Of a DNA stretch of 64,000 nucleotides, positions 12,728 to 20,908 are shown piece after piece. Origin of the DNA: Caulobacter sp. SLTY. GTDB taxonomy: Bacteria > Pseudomonadota > Alphaproteobacteria > Caulobacterales > Caulobacteraceae. The position numbers and the translations under genes are program-made. The stretch lies in the NCBI RefSeq assembly GCF_009905535.1, contig NZ_JAAALA010000006.1, positions 62,001-126,000 on the forward strand, in the 5' to 3' direction. The notes under the pieces are model-generated. The model saw nothing but the letters and a program-made list of their open reading frames with translations. It was not told where the DNA came from and made no database searches. The stretch's first letter is position 1. Every line of letters starts with the position of its first letter.

Positions 12728-13189
12728 CTACTCGACCACGACCACCGTGCCGGTCAGGTTGACCACCACCATCTGCAGGCCCAGCACGCAATCGAACTTG
12801 CCTTGCGCGGCCGCGGGGCGTCCTTCGGCGTGGGAGCGGATGCCGATCACGGCGTTGCCGCCTCTTTCCTTGGCGTCATTGGCCAGGGCGATCAGCGCAT
12901 TGCCGGCAACCCGGACGCAGCGCTCGCCGACCGGGGTCTTGCGGGCCGGCCGAACGCCCCGGGTGTTGGTCTTGGTCGGGCCGATCTCCTTGACCACCTT
13001 GGCCGGCTGGTCGCCGAAGAACAGCTTCACGTCGGGGGTCAGCTTGGCGGCCACCTTGGGGTCCTCCAACGCCGCCTTGAAAGCATAGGTCAGAACATCG
13101 CCCTGGCCCGGCGCGGCGGCGCTGGTGGCCACCCCGGCCGTAGCCGCCAGGATCAGGGCGACCGCAGCCGCGGCCTTTATCGTCTTCAT
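12728..13189 (-). CDS. Secreted GGNAV-motif protein, paralog 3 of 4
   Basis: 153 residues from the ATG at 13189 (SD GGGGGAAA). Signal peptide KTIKAAAAVALILAATAGVATSA. Family blocks: LFFGDQPAKVVKEIGPTK, Cys in GERCVRVAGNALIAL, ERGGNAVIGIRSHAEG, KFDCVLG, end TVVVVE. It lacks the SSDTQF/SSNETF motif of the others, having AAAQGKF instead, so it is the most diverged in that loop. Confidence 0.8.
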   Translation of the reverse strand: MKTIKAAAAVALILAATAGVATSAAAPGQGDVLTYAFKAALEDPKVAAKLTPDVKLFFGDQPAKVVKEIGPTKTNTRGVRPARKTPVGERCVRVAGNALIALANDAKERGGNAVIGIRSHAEGRPAAAQGKFDCVLGLQMVVVNLTGTVVVVE

Positions 13190-13268
13190 CGTTTCCCCCT
13201 CACGCGACACATCGGAGGGACACGGGCTCGGGTCCCCCACCGCTCTCTAAGACCGCTGTATGGCCCGC

Positions 13269-13730
13269 CTAGCGAACGGTCGCTACGGTTCCCTTCAGGG
13301 CGACGCCCGCCATGATGCCGCCGGCGCCACAGACGAAGGTCTCGTTGCTGGAGGTCTCGTTGTTCTCGTAGTTCGACTTGATGCCGATCACGGCGTTGCC
13401 GCCGCGCTGCTTGGCGTCTTCGCCGATGGCGATCAAGGCGCTCAGGAAGGCCCATTCGCATGCGGTCTTGTCGGACTTCTTGAATGAGCTGGTCTTCTTG
13501 CTGGTCTTGGTTTCACCGAGGGTCTTGGAGACGCCCGCCCGCTGGGTGCCGAAGTAGAACTTCACACCTTGCGGCAGCTTGGCCTGCATTTCCGGGTTGG
13601 ACATCACATCGGCGATCGGGAAGTTGATCAGTTCATTGCGACCTTTGGCCCAGGCGCCAGGGGTCATGGCCGCCGGCGTAGCGGCGAACAGCAGCGCCAG
13701 TGGAAGCGCGACGGCAGCAATCTTCTTCAT
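13269..13730 (-). CDS. Secreted GGNAV-motif protein, paralog 4 of 4
   Basis: 153 residues from the ATG at 13730 (SD GGGAG 10 bases upstream); the frame extending to 13832 has no signal peptide. Signal sequence KKIAAVALPLALLFAATPAA. Family blocks: FYFGTQRAGVSKTLGETKT, KTACEWAFLSALIAIG, QRGGNAVIGIKSNYENNE, SSNETFVCGAGG, end TVATVR. The IGP block is replaced by LGE. It is the first gene of the minus-strand run and is divergent from the acyltransferase gene at 13931 across 200 bases, a likely shared promoter region. Confidence 0.8.
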   Translation of the reverse strand: MKKIAAVALPLALLFAATPAAMTPGAWAKGRNELINFPIADVMSNPEMQAKLPQGVKFYFGTQRAGVSKTLGETKTSKKTSSFKKSDKTACEWAFLSALIAIGEDAKQRGGNAVIGIKSNYENNETSSNETFVCGAGGIMAGVALKGTVATVR

Positions 13731-13930
13731 CTCAAAACTCCCGATCCTGACCGGGTCCGCGACCCGCGAACAACAGCAACGCCAGAATACACACCGACCG
13801 ACCGGACTCAACGTGGACGCGGCGGCTTTCAACGGGTTAGAGACGCGCGGTGCGACCGCGACGATCCGGGGTCGGACTTGGGGGCTGGCGTCCGCGACGA
13901 GGCGGGCGAATTAGGGAACGGTGCGAGCGT

Positions 13931-14845
13931 ATGGCGGCGACCTGGGCGTCGACGGCTGAGAGGGGGGCTTTCGTGGGCCTCTGGCTGGCGGCGACCGTCT
14001 ATCGCCTGCTCGGGCGCACCGTCTGCCTGGCCGTGATGGCCCCGTTCGTCGCCTATTTCTACCTGACCGGGAAGCGTCAGCGGGAAGGCTCACTGGATTG
14101 GCTGCGGCGGGCCAAGGCGCATGGCGCCGACGTCGGCGAGGTCAACCACTGGACCGGCTTCAAGCATATGATGACCTTCGCCGGCGGAGCGCTGGACCGC
14201 TTCTCCGCCTGGCTGGGCGATATCCCGCCGGAAAAGACCACCGGCCTCTACGACGAGGAGTTCAAGGCGGCCCGCGCCGATCCGCGTGGCGCGGTGGTGC
14301 TGTCAGCGCACCTGGGCGTGCCGGAGGTGATGCGGGCGATCGCCATCCTGGGCCAGCGGCGCAACGTCAACATCCTGGCCCACAGCGGCAATGCGGTGAA
14401 GTTCGCCGAGCTGATGGCCAAGATGGCCCCGCTGTCGAGCGTTCGGATCATCGAGGTTTCCGACCTGGGCCTGAGCGCCGCGATGACCCTGGCAGCCTCG
14501 ATGGAGAACGGCGAATGGGCGGTGATCCTGGCCGATCGCGTCGCGCCCCATGGCAAGAGCCCAGCTGTCTGGGTGCCTTTCCTGGGCCAGGAGGCGCCCT
14601 TCCCCATGGGGCCGTTCATCCTGGCCTCTGCGCTCAAATGCCCTGTCTACACCCTCTTCTCCGTACGGCAGAACGGCAGATACCGGGTGATGCTGCGCAA
14701 GTTCAGTGAACGGCTTGATTTTCCGCGCAAGGACCGCGAAGCAGCCCTGAAGGACACCGCGACACGTTTTGCCGCCGTGCTCGAGGAACAGGCCCTCGCC
14801 AACCCGTTCCAATGGTTCAACTTTTATGATTTCTGGCGACTGTAG
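13931..14845 (+). CDS. LpxL/HtrB-type acyltransferase of the aryl polyene locus
   Basis: 304 residues from the ATG at 13931. An N-terminal membrane helix (LWLAATVYRLLGRTVCLAVMAPFVAYFY) precedes an LPLAT domain whose catalytic HX4E is in LSAHLGVPEVMRA; ILADRVAPHG and VPFLGQEAPFPMGPF are further landmarks. Such enzymes move acyl groups at the inner membrane. First gene of the plus-strand arm, equivalent to the acyltransferase half of ApeJ. Expected job: esterifying polyene acyl-ACP to a lipid or sugar-lipid. Confidence 0.87.
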   Translation: MAATWASTAERGAFVGLWLAATVYRLLGRTVCLAVMAPFVAYFYLTGKRQREGSLDWLRRAKAHGADVGEVNHWTGFKHMMTFAGGALDRFSAWLGDIPPEKTTGLYDEEFKAARADPRGAVVLSAHLGVPEVMRAIAILGQRRNVNILAHSGNAVKFAELMAKMAPLSSVRIIEVSDLGLSAAMTLAASMENGEWAVILADRVAPHGKSPAVWVPFLGQEAPFPMGPFILASALKCPVYTLFSVRQNGRYRVMLRKFSERLDFPRKDREAALKDTATRFAAVLEEQALANPFQWFNFYDFWRL

Positions 14846-14857
14846 GGTGTGGGGGAT

Positions 14858-16432
14858 ATGGACGGCGTGAACGATTTTTCGGGCTACGGCCAGGGCATCA
14901 CGTTCGGGGATTCCGAACTGACCATCGAGGACGTCTGGGCGCTCTCGACCGGCCAGGTGGCGCTGCGTCTCACCACCGACGAGGCCGCGCTGGCCGCCAT
15001 CACCCGCTCGGCCGACCATGTGGCCAACACCCTGGCCCGCGAGGGCGTCATCTATGGCGTCACCACCGGCTATGGCGACAGCGTCACCCGCGGCGTGCCC
15101 AACCCGCTGGTCACCGAGCTGCCGCTGCATCTGACCCGCTTCCACGGCTGTGGCCTGGGCCGCATCCTCGACCCGCACGAGACCCGCGCTGTGATGGCCG
15201 TTCGCCTGGTCACCCTGATGCGCGGCTGGTCGGGCGTCAGCCTGGACCTGGTCAAGCTGCTGGCCGACATGCTGCGGCTCGACATCCTGCCGCTGATCCC
15301 CTCGGAAGGCAGTGTCGGCGCAAGCGGCGACCTGACCCCGCTCAGCTACATCGCCGGCGCCCTCGCCGGTGAGCGCGACGTCCTCTACCAGGGCCAAGTG
15401 ATGTCCTCCGCCGAGGCCTTCGCCAAGGCCGGCCTGGCCCCCATCAAGCTGAAGCCCAAGGAAGGGCTCGCGGTCATGAACGGCACGGCGGTGATGACCG
15501 GCCTGGCCGCCCTGGCCTTCCACCGCGCCGAACAGATGTCCAAGCTGGTCTGCCGGTTGACCTCGATGGCCAGCCTGGCCCTGCTGGGCAACCCGGCCCA
15601 CTTCGACGAAGCGCTGATGAGCGCCAAGCCGCACCCCGGCCAGATGCGGGTCGGCGCCCGGATCCGCGCCGACCTGGCGGAATTCGCCCGGCTGCACACC
15701 CCCACCCGCCTGCAGGACCGCTATTCGATCCGCTGCACCCCGCACGTCGTCGGCGTGCTCGAGGACATGCTCGGCCACTTCCGGCAGGTCATCGAAACCG
15801 AGATCAACAGCGCCAACGACAACCCGCTGTTCGACCCCGAAACCGGCCGCACCCTGCACGGGGGCCATTTCTACGGCGGTCACATCTGTTTCGTGATGGA
15901 CAGCCTGAAAAACCTGATCGCCAACCTGGCCGACCTGATGGACCGTCAGCTCGCCCTGCTGGTCGACACCCGCTACAACAACGGCCTGCCGTCAAACCTC
16001 TCCGGCGCCACCGGCGATCGCGCCCCGATCAACCATGGCCTCAAGGCCGTGCAGATCGGCGTCTCCGCCTGGACCGCCGAGGCCCTGAAGCTGACCATGC
16101 CGGCGTCGGTCTTCAGCCGCTCCACCGAGTGCCACAACCAGGACAAGGTCTCGATGGGCACCATTGCCGCCCGCGACTGCCTGCGGGTGCTGGAGCTGAC
16201 CGAACAGGTCGCCGCCGCCCACATCATCGCCTGCACCCAGGCGGTCCGCCTGCGCCTGCGCGACGGCGGTTTGAAGGAGGCTGAGCTGGGTCAACGGGTC
16301 GGCGACTTCCTCAAGCACGCCGACGACATCGTGCCCTTCATCGATGAGGACGCCCCGCTGGACAAGACGCTGCGGACCCTCTGCGCCGGCCTGGCGGCGG
16401 CCCAGTGGACGGGTCCGCTGGCGGACATCTGA
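14858..16432 (+). CDS. Aromatic amino-acid ammonia-lyase (HAL/TAL/PAL family), aryl polyene starter supply
   Basis: 524 residues from the ATG at 14858; a GTG at 14849 is also in frame. The MIO cofactor tripeptide is A155-S156-G157 in VGASGDLTPLSYIAG, with YGVTTGYGDS, SANDNPLF and FSRSTECHNQDKVSMG as further family blocks. Ungapped alignment by eye puts Phe-His (in LTRFHGCG) at the selectivity pair, where HutH has Ser-His and the Rhodobacter TAL has His-Leu, so the motif does not settle the substrate. No other hut gene is near; the position inside an ape operon argues for deamination of tyrosine or phenylalanine to a coumarate or cinnamate starter. Confidence 0.9.
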   Translation: MDGVNDFSGYGQGITFGDSELTIEDVWALSTGQVALRLTTDEAALAAITRSADHVANTLAREGVIYGVTTGYGDSVTRGVPNPLVTELPLHLTRFHGCGLGRILDPHETRAVMAVRLVTLMRGWSGVSLDLVKLLADMLRLDILPLIPSEGSVGASGDLTPLSYIAGALAGERDVLYQGQVMSSAEAFAKAGLAPIKLKPKEGLAVMNGTAVMTGLAALAFHRAEQMSKLVCRLTSMASLALLGNPAHFDEALMSAKPHPGQMRVGARIRADLAEFARLHTPTRLQDRYSIRCTPHVVGVLEDMLGHFRQVIETEINSANDNPLFDPETGRTLHGGHFYGGHICFVMDSLKNLIANLADLMDRQLALLVDTRYNNGLPSNLSGATGDRAPINHGLKAVQIGVSAWTAEALKLTMPASVFSRSTECHNQDKVSMGTIAARDCLRVLELTEQVAAAHIIACTQAVRLRLRDGGLKEAELGQRVGDFLKHADDIVPFIDEDAPLDKTLRTLCAGLAAAQWTGPLADI

Positions 16433-16437
16433 CCCCG

Positions 16438-16863
16438 ATGAAAGCGATCGTCACCGCCAGCGTCCGGGCGCGTCCGGAGTTCTACGACATCGATTCGATG
16501 AACATCGTCTGGCACGGCTACTATCCGAAGTTCATGGAACTGGGCCGCGTCGCGATCCTGGATAAGATCGACTACGGCTATGAGCAGATGATCGCGTCGG
16601 GCTACGGCTGGCCGATCATCGACATGCGCTTCCGCTATGCTCGGCCGATGCGGCTGCATCAGCCGATCGAGATCGTCGCCGGGGTGGTCGAGTGGGAAAA
16701 TCGCCTCAAAATCGACTATGAATTCCGCGACGCCGCCACCGGCCAGCGGCTGAACCGCTGTTCGAGCGTCCAGGTGGCGGTCGAGATCAAGACGGAGACC
16801 ATGCTTTGGGAAACCCCGCCGATTCTGCGCGAAAAGCTGTCGCCCTGGCTGTCGCCGGCCTGA
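16438..16863 (+). CDS. apeK: Hotdog-fold acyl thioesterase (ApeK-like)
   Basis: 141 residues from the ATG at 16438, 5 bases after the lyase stop. IDSMNIVWHGYYPKFMELGR corresponds to the active-site helix of 4HBT/YbgC thioesterases, with the Asp and the HG turn kept; IDMRFRYARPMRLHQPIEI follows. In the ape pathway a thioesterase of this kind lies next to the LolA-like gene, and it could release or proofread acyl-ACP. The 3' end overlaps the next gene by 58 bases. Confidence 0.85.
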   Translation: MKAIVTASVRARPEFYDIDSMNIVWHGYYPKFMELGRVAILDKIDYGYEQMIASGYGWPIIDMRFRYARPMRLHQPIEIVAGVVEWENRLKIDYEFRDAATGQRLNRCSSVQVAVEIKTETMLWETPPILREKLSPWLSPA

Positions 16864-17390
16864 GCCTGGTTGCTGCGGCTCCCTCCTTCGCCGCCTGCGT
16901 CGATCCGTTCAAGCTCAAGGCCGAGACCGGGACCTTCGACTTCAAGCAGACCCGCCGCCTGGCCAGCATGAAGACGCCTCTCGTCTCCACGGGCGTGGCC
17001 AACGTCAGGCCGGGCCGCGTCGACTGGCGCGTGGTCAAGCCGGTGGACGTGCGCCTGACCATCACGCCCGGCAAGATCACCCAGTCGGTCCAGGGCGGCC
17101 CGGCCCAGGCCGTCGGCCCGGCCAGCGCCGATCCCTTCCTGCGCAGCTCGGGGATGTTCGAGCTGTTGACCGGCGACTATGCCGCGCTGCGCCGCTACTA
17201 CACCGTCACCGGCGGCCCGGCCTCGCCGGGCGGGGCCTGGAAGCTCAGCCTCAAGCCCAAGGACGCGAGCCTGGCCCGCTTCCTCAGCACCATCGAGATT
17301 TCCGGCTGCAGCCGGGCCGAGGCGGTGACCATCCGCCAGGCAAACGGCGACACCATTGCCATTGAGATGGGCGCGTCGCGCAAGGGATAG
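16806..17390 (+). CDS. apeL: LolA-like outer-membrane carrier protein (ApeL-like)
   Basis: 194 residues. A signal peptide (ARKAVALAVAGLSLVAAAPSFA) and a beta-rich mature part with FDFKQTRRLASMKTPLVSTG and RVDWRVVKPVDVRLTITPGKI resemble the first half of LolA-fold periplasmic carriers. The only start that keeps the signal peptide is TTG at 16806, which lies inside the thioesterase gene, so the genes overlap by 58 bases. Followed 6 bases later by the MMPL exporter. Probable role: carrying the lipidated pigment across the periplasm. Confidence 0.82.
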   Translation: MGNPADSARKAVALAVAGLSLVAAAPSFAACVDPFKLKAETGTFDFKQTRRLASMKTPLVSTGVANVRPGRVDWRVVKPVDVRLTITPGKITQSVQGGPAQAVGPASADPFLRSSGMFELLTGDYAALRRYYTVTGGPASPGGAWKLSLKPKDASLARFLSTIEISGCSRAEAVTIRQANGDTIAIEMGASRKG

Positions 17391-17396
17391 GGGATC

Positions 17397-19676
17397 GTGC
17401 TGGGGGGACGGACCAAATACCTGCTGGCCTATCTGGTCGCCTGCATCTTGGCGGCCGTGTTCATCGCCGCGCGCCTGCTGGGCGGCGGCGCGCTGGACAC
17501 CGACATCCAGAGCCTGCTGCCGGCCCAGGCGCTGAAGCCGCCTGTCCGCGAAGCCATGGTCCAGGCCGGCGCCGCGGCCTCCAGCCGGGTGGCCATGCTG
17601 GTCTCCGCCCCAACGCCCGAGAAGGCCCAGGCCGCCGCCGCCGACCTTTCCAGGCGGTTGAAGGACAGCGGCGTCTTCATCGATTCCGCCATCGACGGCG
17701 AACAGACCGGCCGCTGGCTGTTCGCCGGCCGCAATCAGCTGCGCTGCGAGCCGACGCCTGAGCAATTCGACGCCGCGGTGGCCGAGGGCGTGGTGCAGTC
17801 CTCCCTGGTCCAGCTCTATTCCCCGGTCGCCCCGATCAGCGGCGACATGCTGCAGCGCGATCCCTTCCTGCTGACCCTGCGGCTGACCGGATGCCTGTTG
17901 CCGACCACCGGTTTTGGGGCGCCGTCGGAGGACGGCTCTGTTCTGGTGAGCGGCCGATTGACCGGCTCGGCCTTCCGCCTCGATACGCAAGGCCGCTTCA
18001 CCGAGGTGGTCGAAGCCTGGCGCCAGACCCACGAGTCCGAGGGGGTGACCATCGCCCGGGCCGGCGCCGCCTTCCACGCCGAGGACGGCGCCCGGCACGC
18101 GCGCAAGGACATCTCCACGGTGGGGGTCGCCTCGACCCTGGGCATCGTGCTGCTGCTGCTGGTGGTCTTCCGCCGCTTCCGCGCCCTTCCCTTGACCATC
18201 CTGGTGGTGGGGGCCGGCTATCTGGGCTCCCTGGCGGCGGTGCTCGCGGTCTTTCCGACGGTCCACATGCTGACCTTCGTGTTCGGCTCTGCCTTCGTCG
18301 GGGTCACCGCCGACTACGCCATCTACTACCTGGCCACCGGGCCGATGACCGGCTGGCAGTCGAAAGCCGAGCGCCACCGCCTGGTCTTCCGGCCGGTCAC
18401 GGTCTGCATGGTCACCTCGGCCATGGGCTTCGGCTGCCTCGGCCTCTTCGGGGTGCCGATCTTCAGCCAGATGGCGGTGTTCGCGGTCGGCGGCCTACTG
18501 TCGGCCTGGGCCTGCGCCTTCCTGGTCGTGCCGCTGTTCGACCCGGCCGTCAGCCCCCAGCGGGCCGAGCGGTTCGCCGCCGTCTGGGCGAAGCTGGAGG
18601 CCCTGCGCGCCAGACTGACCCTGAACGCCTGGGGCGTCTCCGCCTTCCTGATCCTGTTCGCCATCGGCGGGGTCTGGACCATCACCCACACCGCCACCCT
18701 GGACGACGTGCGCCGCTTCCAGGCCCGCTCGCCGACCCTGGTCGCCGAGGAGGAGGCGGTCCGCAAAGCCTCGGGCGTCGGCTTCTCGCCGAACTTCCTG
18801 CTCTCCTGGGGCCAAGGCGCGGACGCGGCCAAGGCCAGCGAGGCGTCGGTCATGGCCGCCCTGCCGCCGGAGGCCCGGGCAGGCATCCTGGCGCCCGGCC
18901 GTTTCGATCCCTCCCTCGCCGAACGCAAGGCCACCCAGGATCGCGTCCGCACCCAGTTGATCGACCCCCACCTGCCTGCCCGCGCCGCCCTGCTCGGCAT
19001 CCCGCAAGCGGAGCTCAAGCCCTTCGAGGTCCCGCCGAACGCCAAGCTGCCGGACTGGATCGCCGGACTGGGCGGCCAGGCCGGCCAGCTGAACTACCTG
19101 ATCGCGCCGGTCCCGGAGGCCGCCGCCCCCGCCGTGATCGCCGCGACCAAGGGCCGCGCAGACGCCGCCTACGTCGATCCGGCCAACGCCTACAGCGACG
19201 CCTTCGGCGCCTATCGCCGGTTGGCCGGCTGGGCGGTGGTCGCCGCCTTCGGAGCGATCGGGGTGATCCTGGTGGCCGTCTACCGGCGCCTATCGTCGCT
19301 CAGCGTGCTGATCGCTCCAACCCTGGGCGTGGCCGGCGGGATCATCGCCGCCTCCCTGCTCGGCACGCCGCTCAGCTTCTTCTCGATGATGGGCGCCTTC
19401 GTAGTGGTCGGCACCGGGGCCGACTATTCGATCCTCCGCTACGAGGCGGCGATCGGCAAACGCTCGCCCCTGGCCGGCCTGCCGATCCTGATCACGGCGC
19501 TGACCGCCATCCTTTCCATGGGTCTTCTAAGCCTTAGTTCTACCTATCCGGTGAGAGCGTTCGGCATAGCCGTTGCGGCTGGCCTCGCCATCTCTTACGG
19601 GTTTTCCTTTGTCGCCGCGTGGTTTGGGGCCAGAGTCGCGGCAAGAGTTGGGGATACCGATGTCCGAGAAGCTTGA
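17397..19676 (+). CDS. apeM: MMPL/RND-superfamily exporter (ApeM-like)
   Basis: 759 residues, GTG start. Two repeats, each with one N-terminal helix, a periplasmic loop and a cluster of helices; the first cluster contains FVFGSAFVGVTADYAIYYL and the second FFSMMGAFVVVGTGADYSILRY, whose buried Asp residues are typical of proton-driven RND/MMPL pumps. It lies between the LolA-like and the flavoenzyme gene, as expected for the predicted exporter of ape clusters. Likely moves polyene lipid out of the inner membrane. Its last 17 bases overlap the next gene. Confidence 0.9.
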   Translation: MLGGRTKYLLAYLVACILAAVFIAARLLGGGALDTDIQSLLPAQALKPPVREAMVQAGAAASSRVAMLVSAPTPEKAQAAAADLSRRLKDSGVFIDSAIDGEQTGRWLFAGRNQLRCEPTPEQFDAAVAEGVVQSSLVQLYSPVAPISGDMLQRDPFLLTLRLTGCLLPTTGFGAPSEDGSVLVSGRLTGSAFRLDTQGRFTEVVEAWRQTHESEGVTIARAGAAFHAEDGARHARKDISTVGVASTLGIVLLLLVVFRRFRALPLTILVVGAGYLGSLAAVLAVFPTVHMLTFVFGSAFVGVTADYAIYYLATGPMTGWQSKAERHRLVFRPVTVCMVTSAMGFGCLGLFGVPIFSQMAVFAVGGLLSAWACAFLVVPLFDPAVSPQRAERFAAVWAKLEALRARLTLNAWGVSAFLILFAIGGVWTITHTATLDDVRRFQARSPTLVAEEEAVRKASGVGFSPNFLLSWGQGADAAKASEASVMAALPPEARAGILAPGRFDPSLAERKATQDRVRTQLIDPHLPARAALLGIPQAELKPFEVPPNAKLPDWIAGLGGQAGQLNYLIAPVPEAAAPAVIAATKGRADAAYVDPANAYSDAFGAYRRLAGWAVVAAFGAIGVILVAVYRRLSSLSVLIAPTLGVAGGIIAASLLGTPLSFFSMMGAFVVVGTGADYSILRYEAAIGKRSPLAGLPILITALTAILSMGLLSLSSTYPVRAFGIAVAAGLAISYGFSFVAAWFGARVAARVGDTDVREA

Positions 19677-20898
19677 TGTGGTGATCATTGGGGCCGGCCC
19701 GTCAGGGGCCGCCGCCGCCGCCTTCCTGCGCAAGAAGGGACGGACGGTCGAGGTGATCGAGAAAACTCACTTCCCGCGGTTCTCGATCGGCGAAAGCCTG
19801 CTGGCCCAGTCGATCGCCATCCTGGATGACGCCGGCCTGCTGCCCTACGTCAAGCCGGACCAGTTCCAGTTCAAGGATGGCGCCGCCTTCCAGTACAAGG
19901 ACGAGTACGTCGATATCTACTTCCCGCACAAATCGGCGGAAGGGCCGGGCACCACCTACCAGGTGCTGCGGTCCAGGTTCGACAAGGCGCTGGCCGACGG
20001 CGCGGCCGACATGGGCGCCAAGGTGACCTACGGCGAGGAGGTCACCGCCTTCGAAAGCGACGAGGACGGCGTCAAGCTGACGGTCAGGAACGAGGACGGC
20101 AGCGTCCGCACCATCGAGGCTCGCTTCTGCCTGGATGGCAGCGGCTTCGGCCGCACCCTCAGCCGGCTGCTGGACCTGGAGGTCCCCTCCAAGTTCCCGC
20201 CCCGCCAGGGCGTCTTCTGCCAAGTGATCGACAACATCGATGACCCGACCTTCGACCGGAACAAGATCCTCGTCTCGGTCCACCCCGAGCATCGCCATGT
20301 CTGGTACTGGCTGATCCCGCTGGCCGATGGCATCACCTCGATGGGGGTCGTCGGTTCGCCCGAGATCATCGCGGCGGCCGGCGCCAACGAGCAGGAGCGG
20401 CTCGACAACCTGGTCGGCCAGACCACCCGGATGGCCGAAGTGCTGAAGAACAAACAGCCCTACCGTGAACCCGGCACGATCCACGGCTATGCCTGCAGCG
20501 TGAAGAGCCTCTATGGCCCCTCTTACGCCCTGCTCGGCAACGCCGCCGAGTTCCTCGACCCGGTCTTCTCGTCTGGGGTGACCATCGCCCTGAAGTCGGC
20601 CCAGCTGGCCACAGATCTGGTCGATCGTCAGCTCAACGGCGAGACCGTGGACTGGCAGAAGGATTTCGCCGACGAGCTGTACGTGGGCATCGACACCTTC
20701 CGCGCCTGCGTCGCCGGCTGGTACGACGAGAGCCTGCAGCGGATCATCTTCAAGAAACCCGAGGAGGTGAACGACATCGTCCGCCACCTGACCTCGATCC
20801 TGGCCGGCTACGCCTGGGACCGCGCCAACCCCATCGTCCAGCAGCCGGAAAAGTACCTGAAGACGGTCGACCGCTACCTGACCACCATGGCGTCCTGA
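19660..20898 (+). CDS. Flavin-dependent halogenase-like oxidoreductase
   Basis: 412 residues from the ATG at 19660. GAGPSGAAAAAFLRKKG binds FAD, FPRFSIGESLL is the signature of flavin halogenases and close relatives, Lys72 in FQFKDGAAF is at the place of the catalytic lysine, and HVWYWLIPLADG carries the WxWxIP motif near residue 215. That combination points to the phenol/pyrrole type of halogenase that acts on carrier-bound substrates. No flavin reductase is adjacent. An alternative is a related FAD monooxygenase or dehydrogenase. Within the operon it lies between the exporter and lipoprotein genes, so the likely substrate is the aryl head of the polyene. Confidence 0.82.
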   Translation: MSEKLDVVIIGAGPSGAAAAAFLRKKGRTVEVIEKTHFPRFSIGESLLAQSIAILDDAGLLPYVKPDQFQFKDGAAFQYKDEYVDIYFPHKSAEGPGTTYQVLRSRFDKALADGAADMGAKVTYGEEVTAFESDEDGVKLTVRNEDGSVRTIEARFCLDGSGFGRTLSRLLDLEVPSKFPPRQGVFCQVIDNIDDPTFDRNKILVSVHPEHRHVWYWLIPLADGITSMGVVGSPEIIAAAGANEQERLDNLVGQTTRMAEVLKNKQPYREPGTIHGYACSVKSLYGPSYALLGNAAEFLDPVFSSGVTIALKSAQLATDLVDRQLNGETVDWQKDFADELYVGIDTFRACVAGWYDESLQRIIFKKPEEVNDIVRHLTSILAGYAWDRANPIVQQPEKYLKTVDRYLTTMAS

Positions 20899-20908
20899 TC
20901 GGGACGAC

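Noticed and set aside
14303-15883. 526-residue minus-strand frame over the acyltransferase and lyase genes
   Set aside because: Antisense shadow; both plus-strand genes are intact with active-site motifs.
14858-16432. Histidine ammonia-lyase of a hut operon
   Set aside because: No hutU, hutI or hutG nearby and the gene is embedded in an ape operon; the selectivity pair also differs from HutH.
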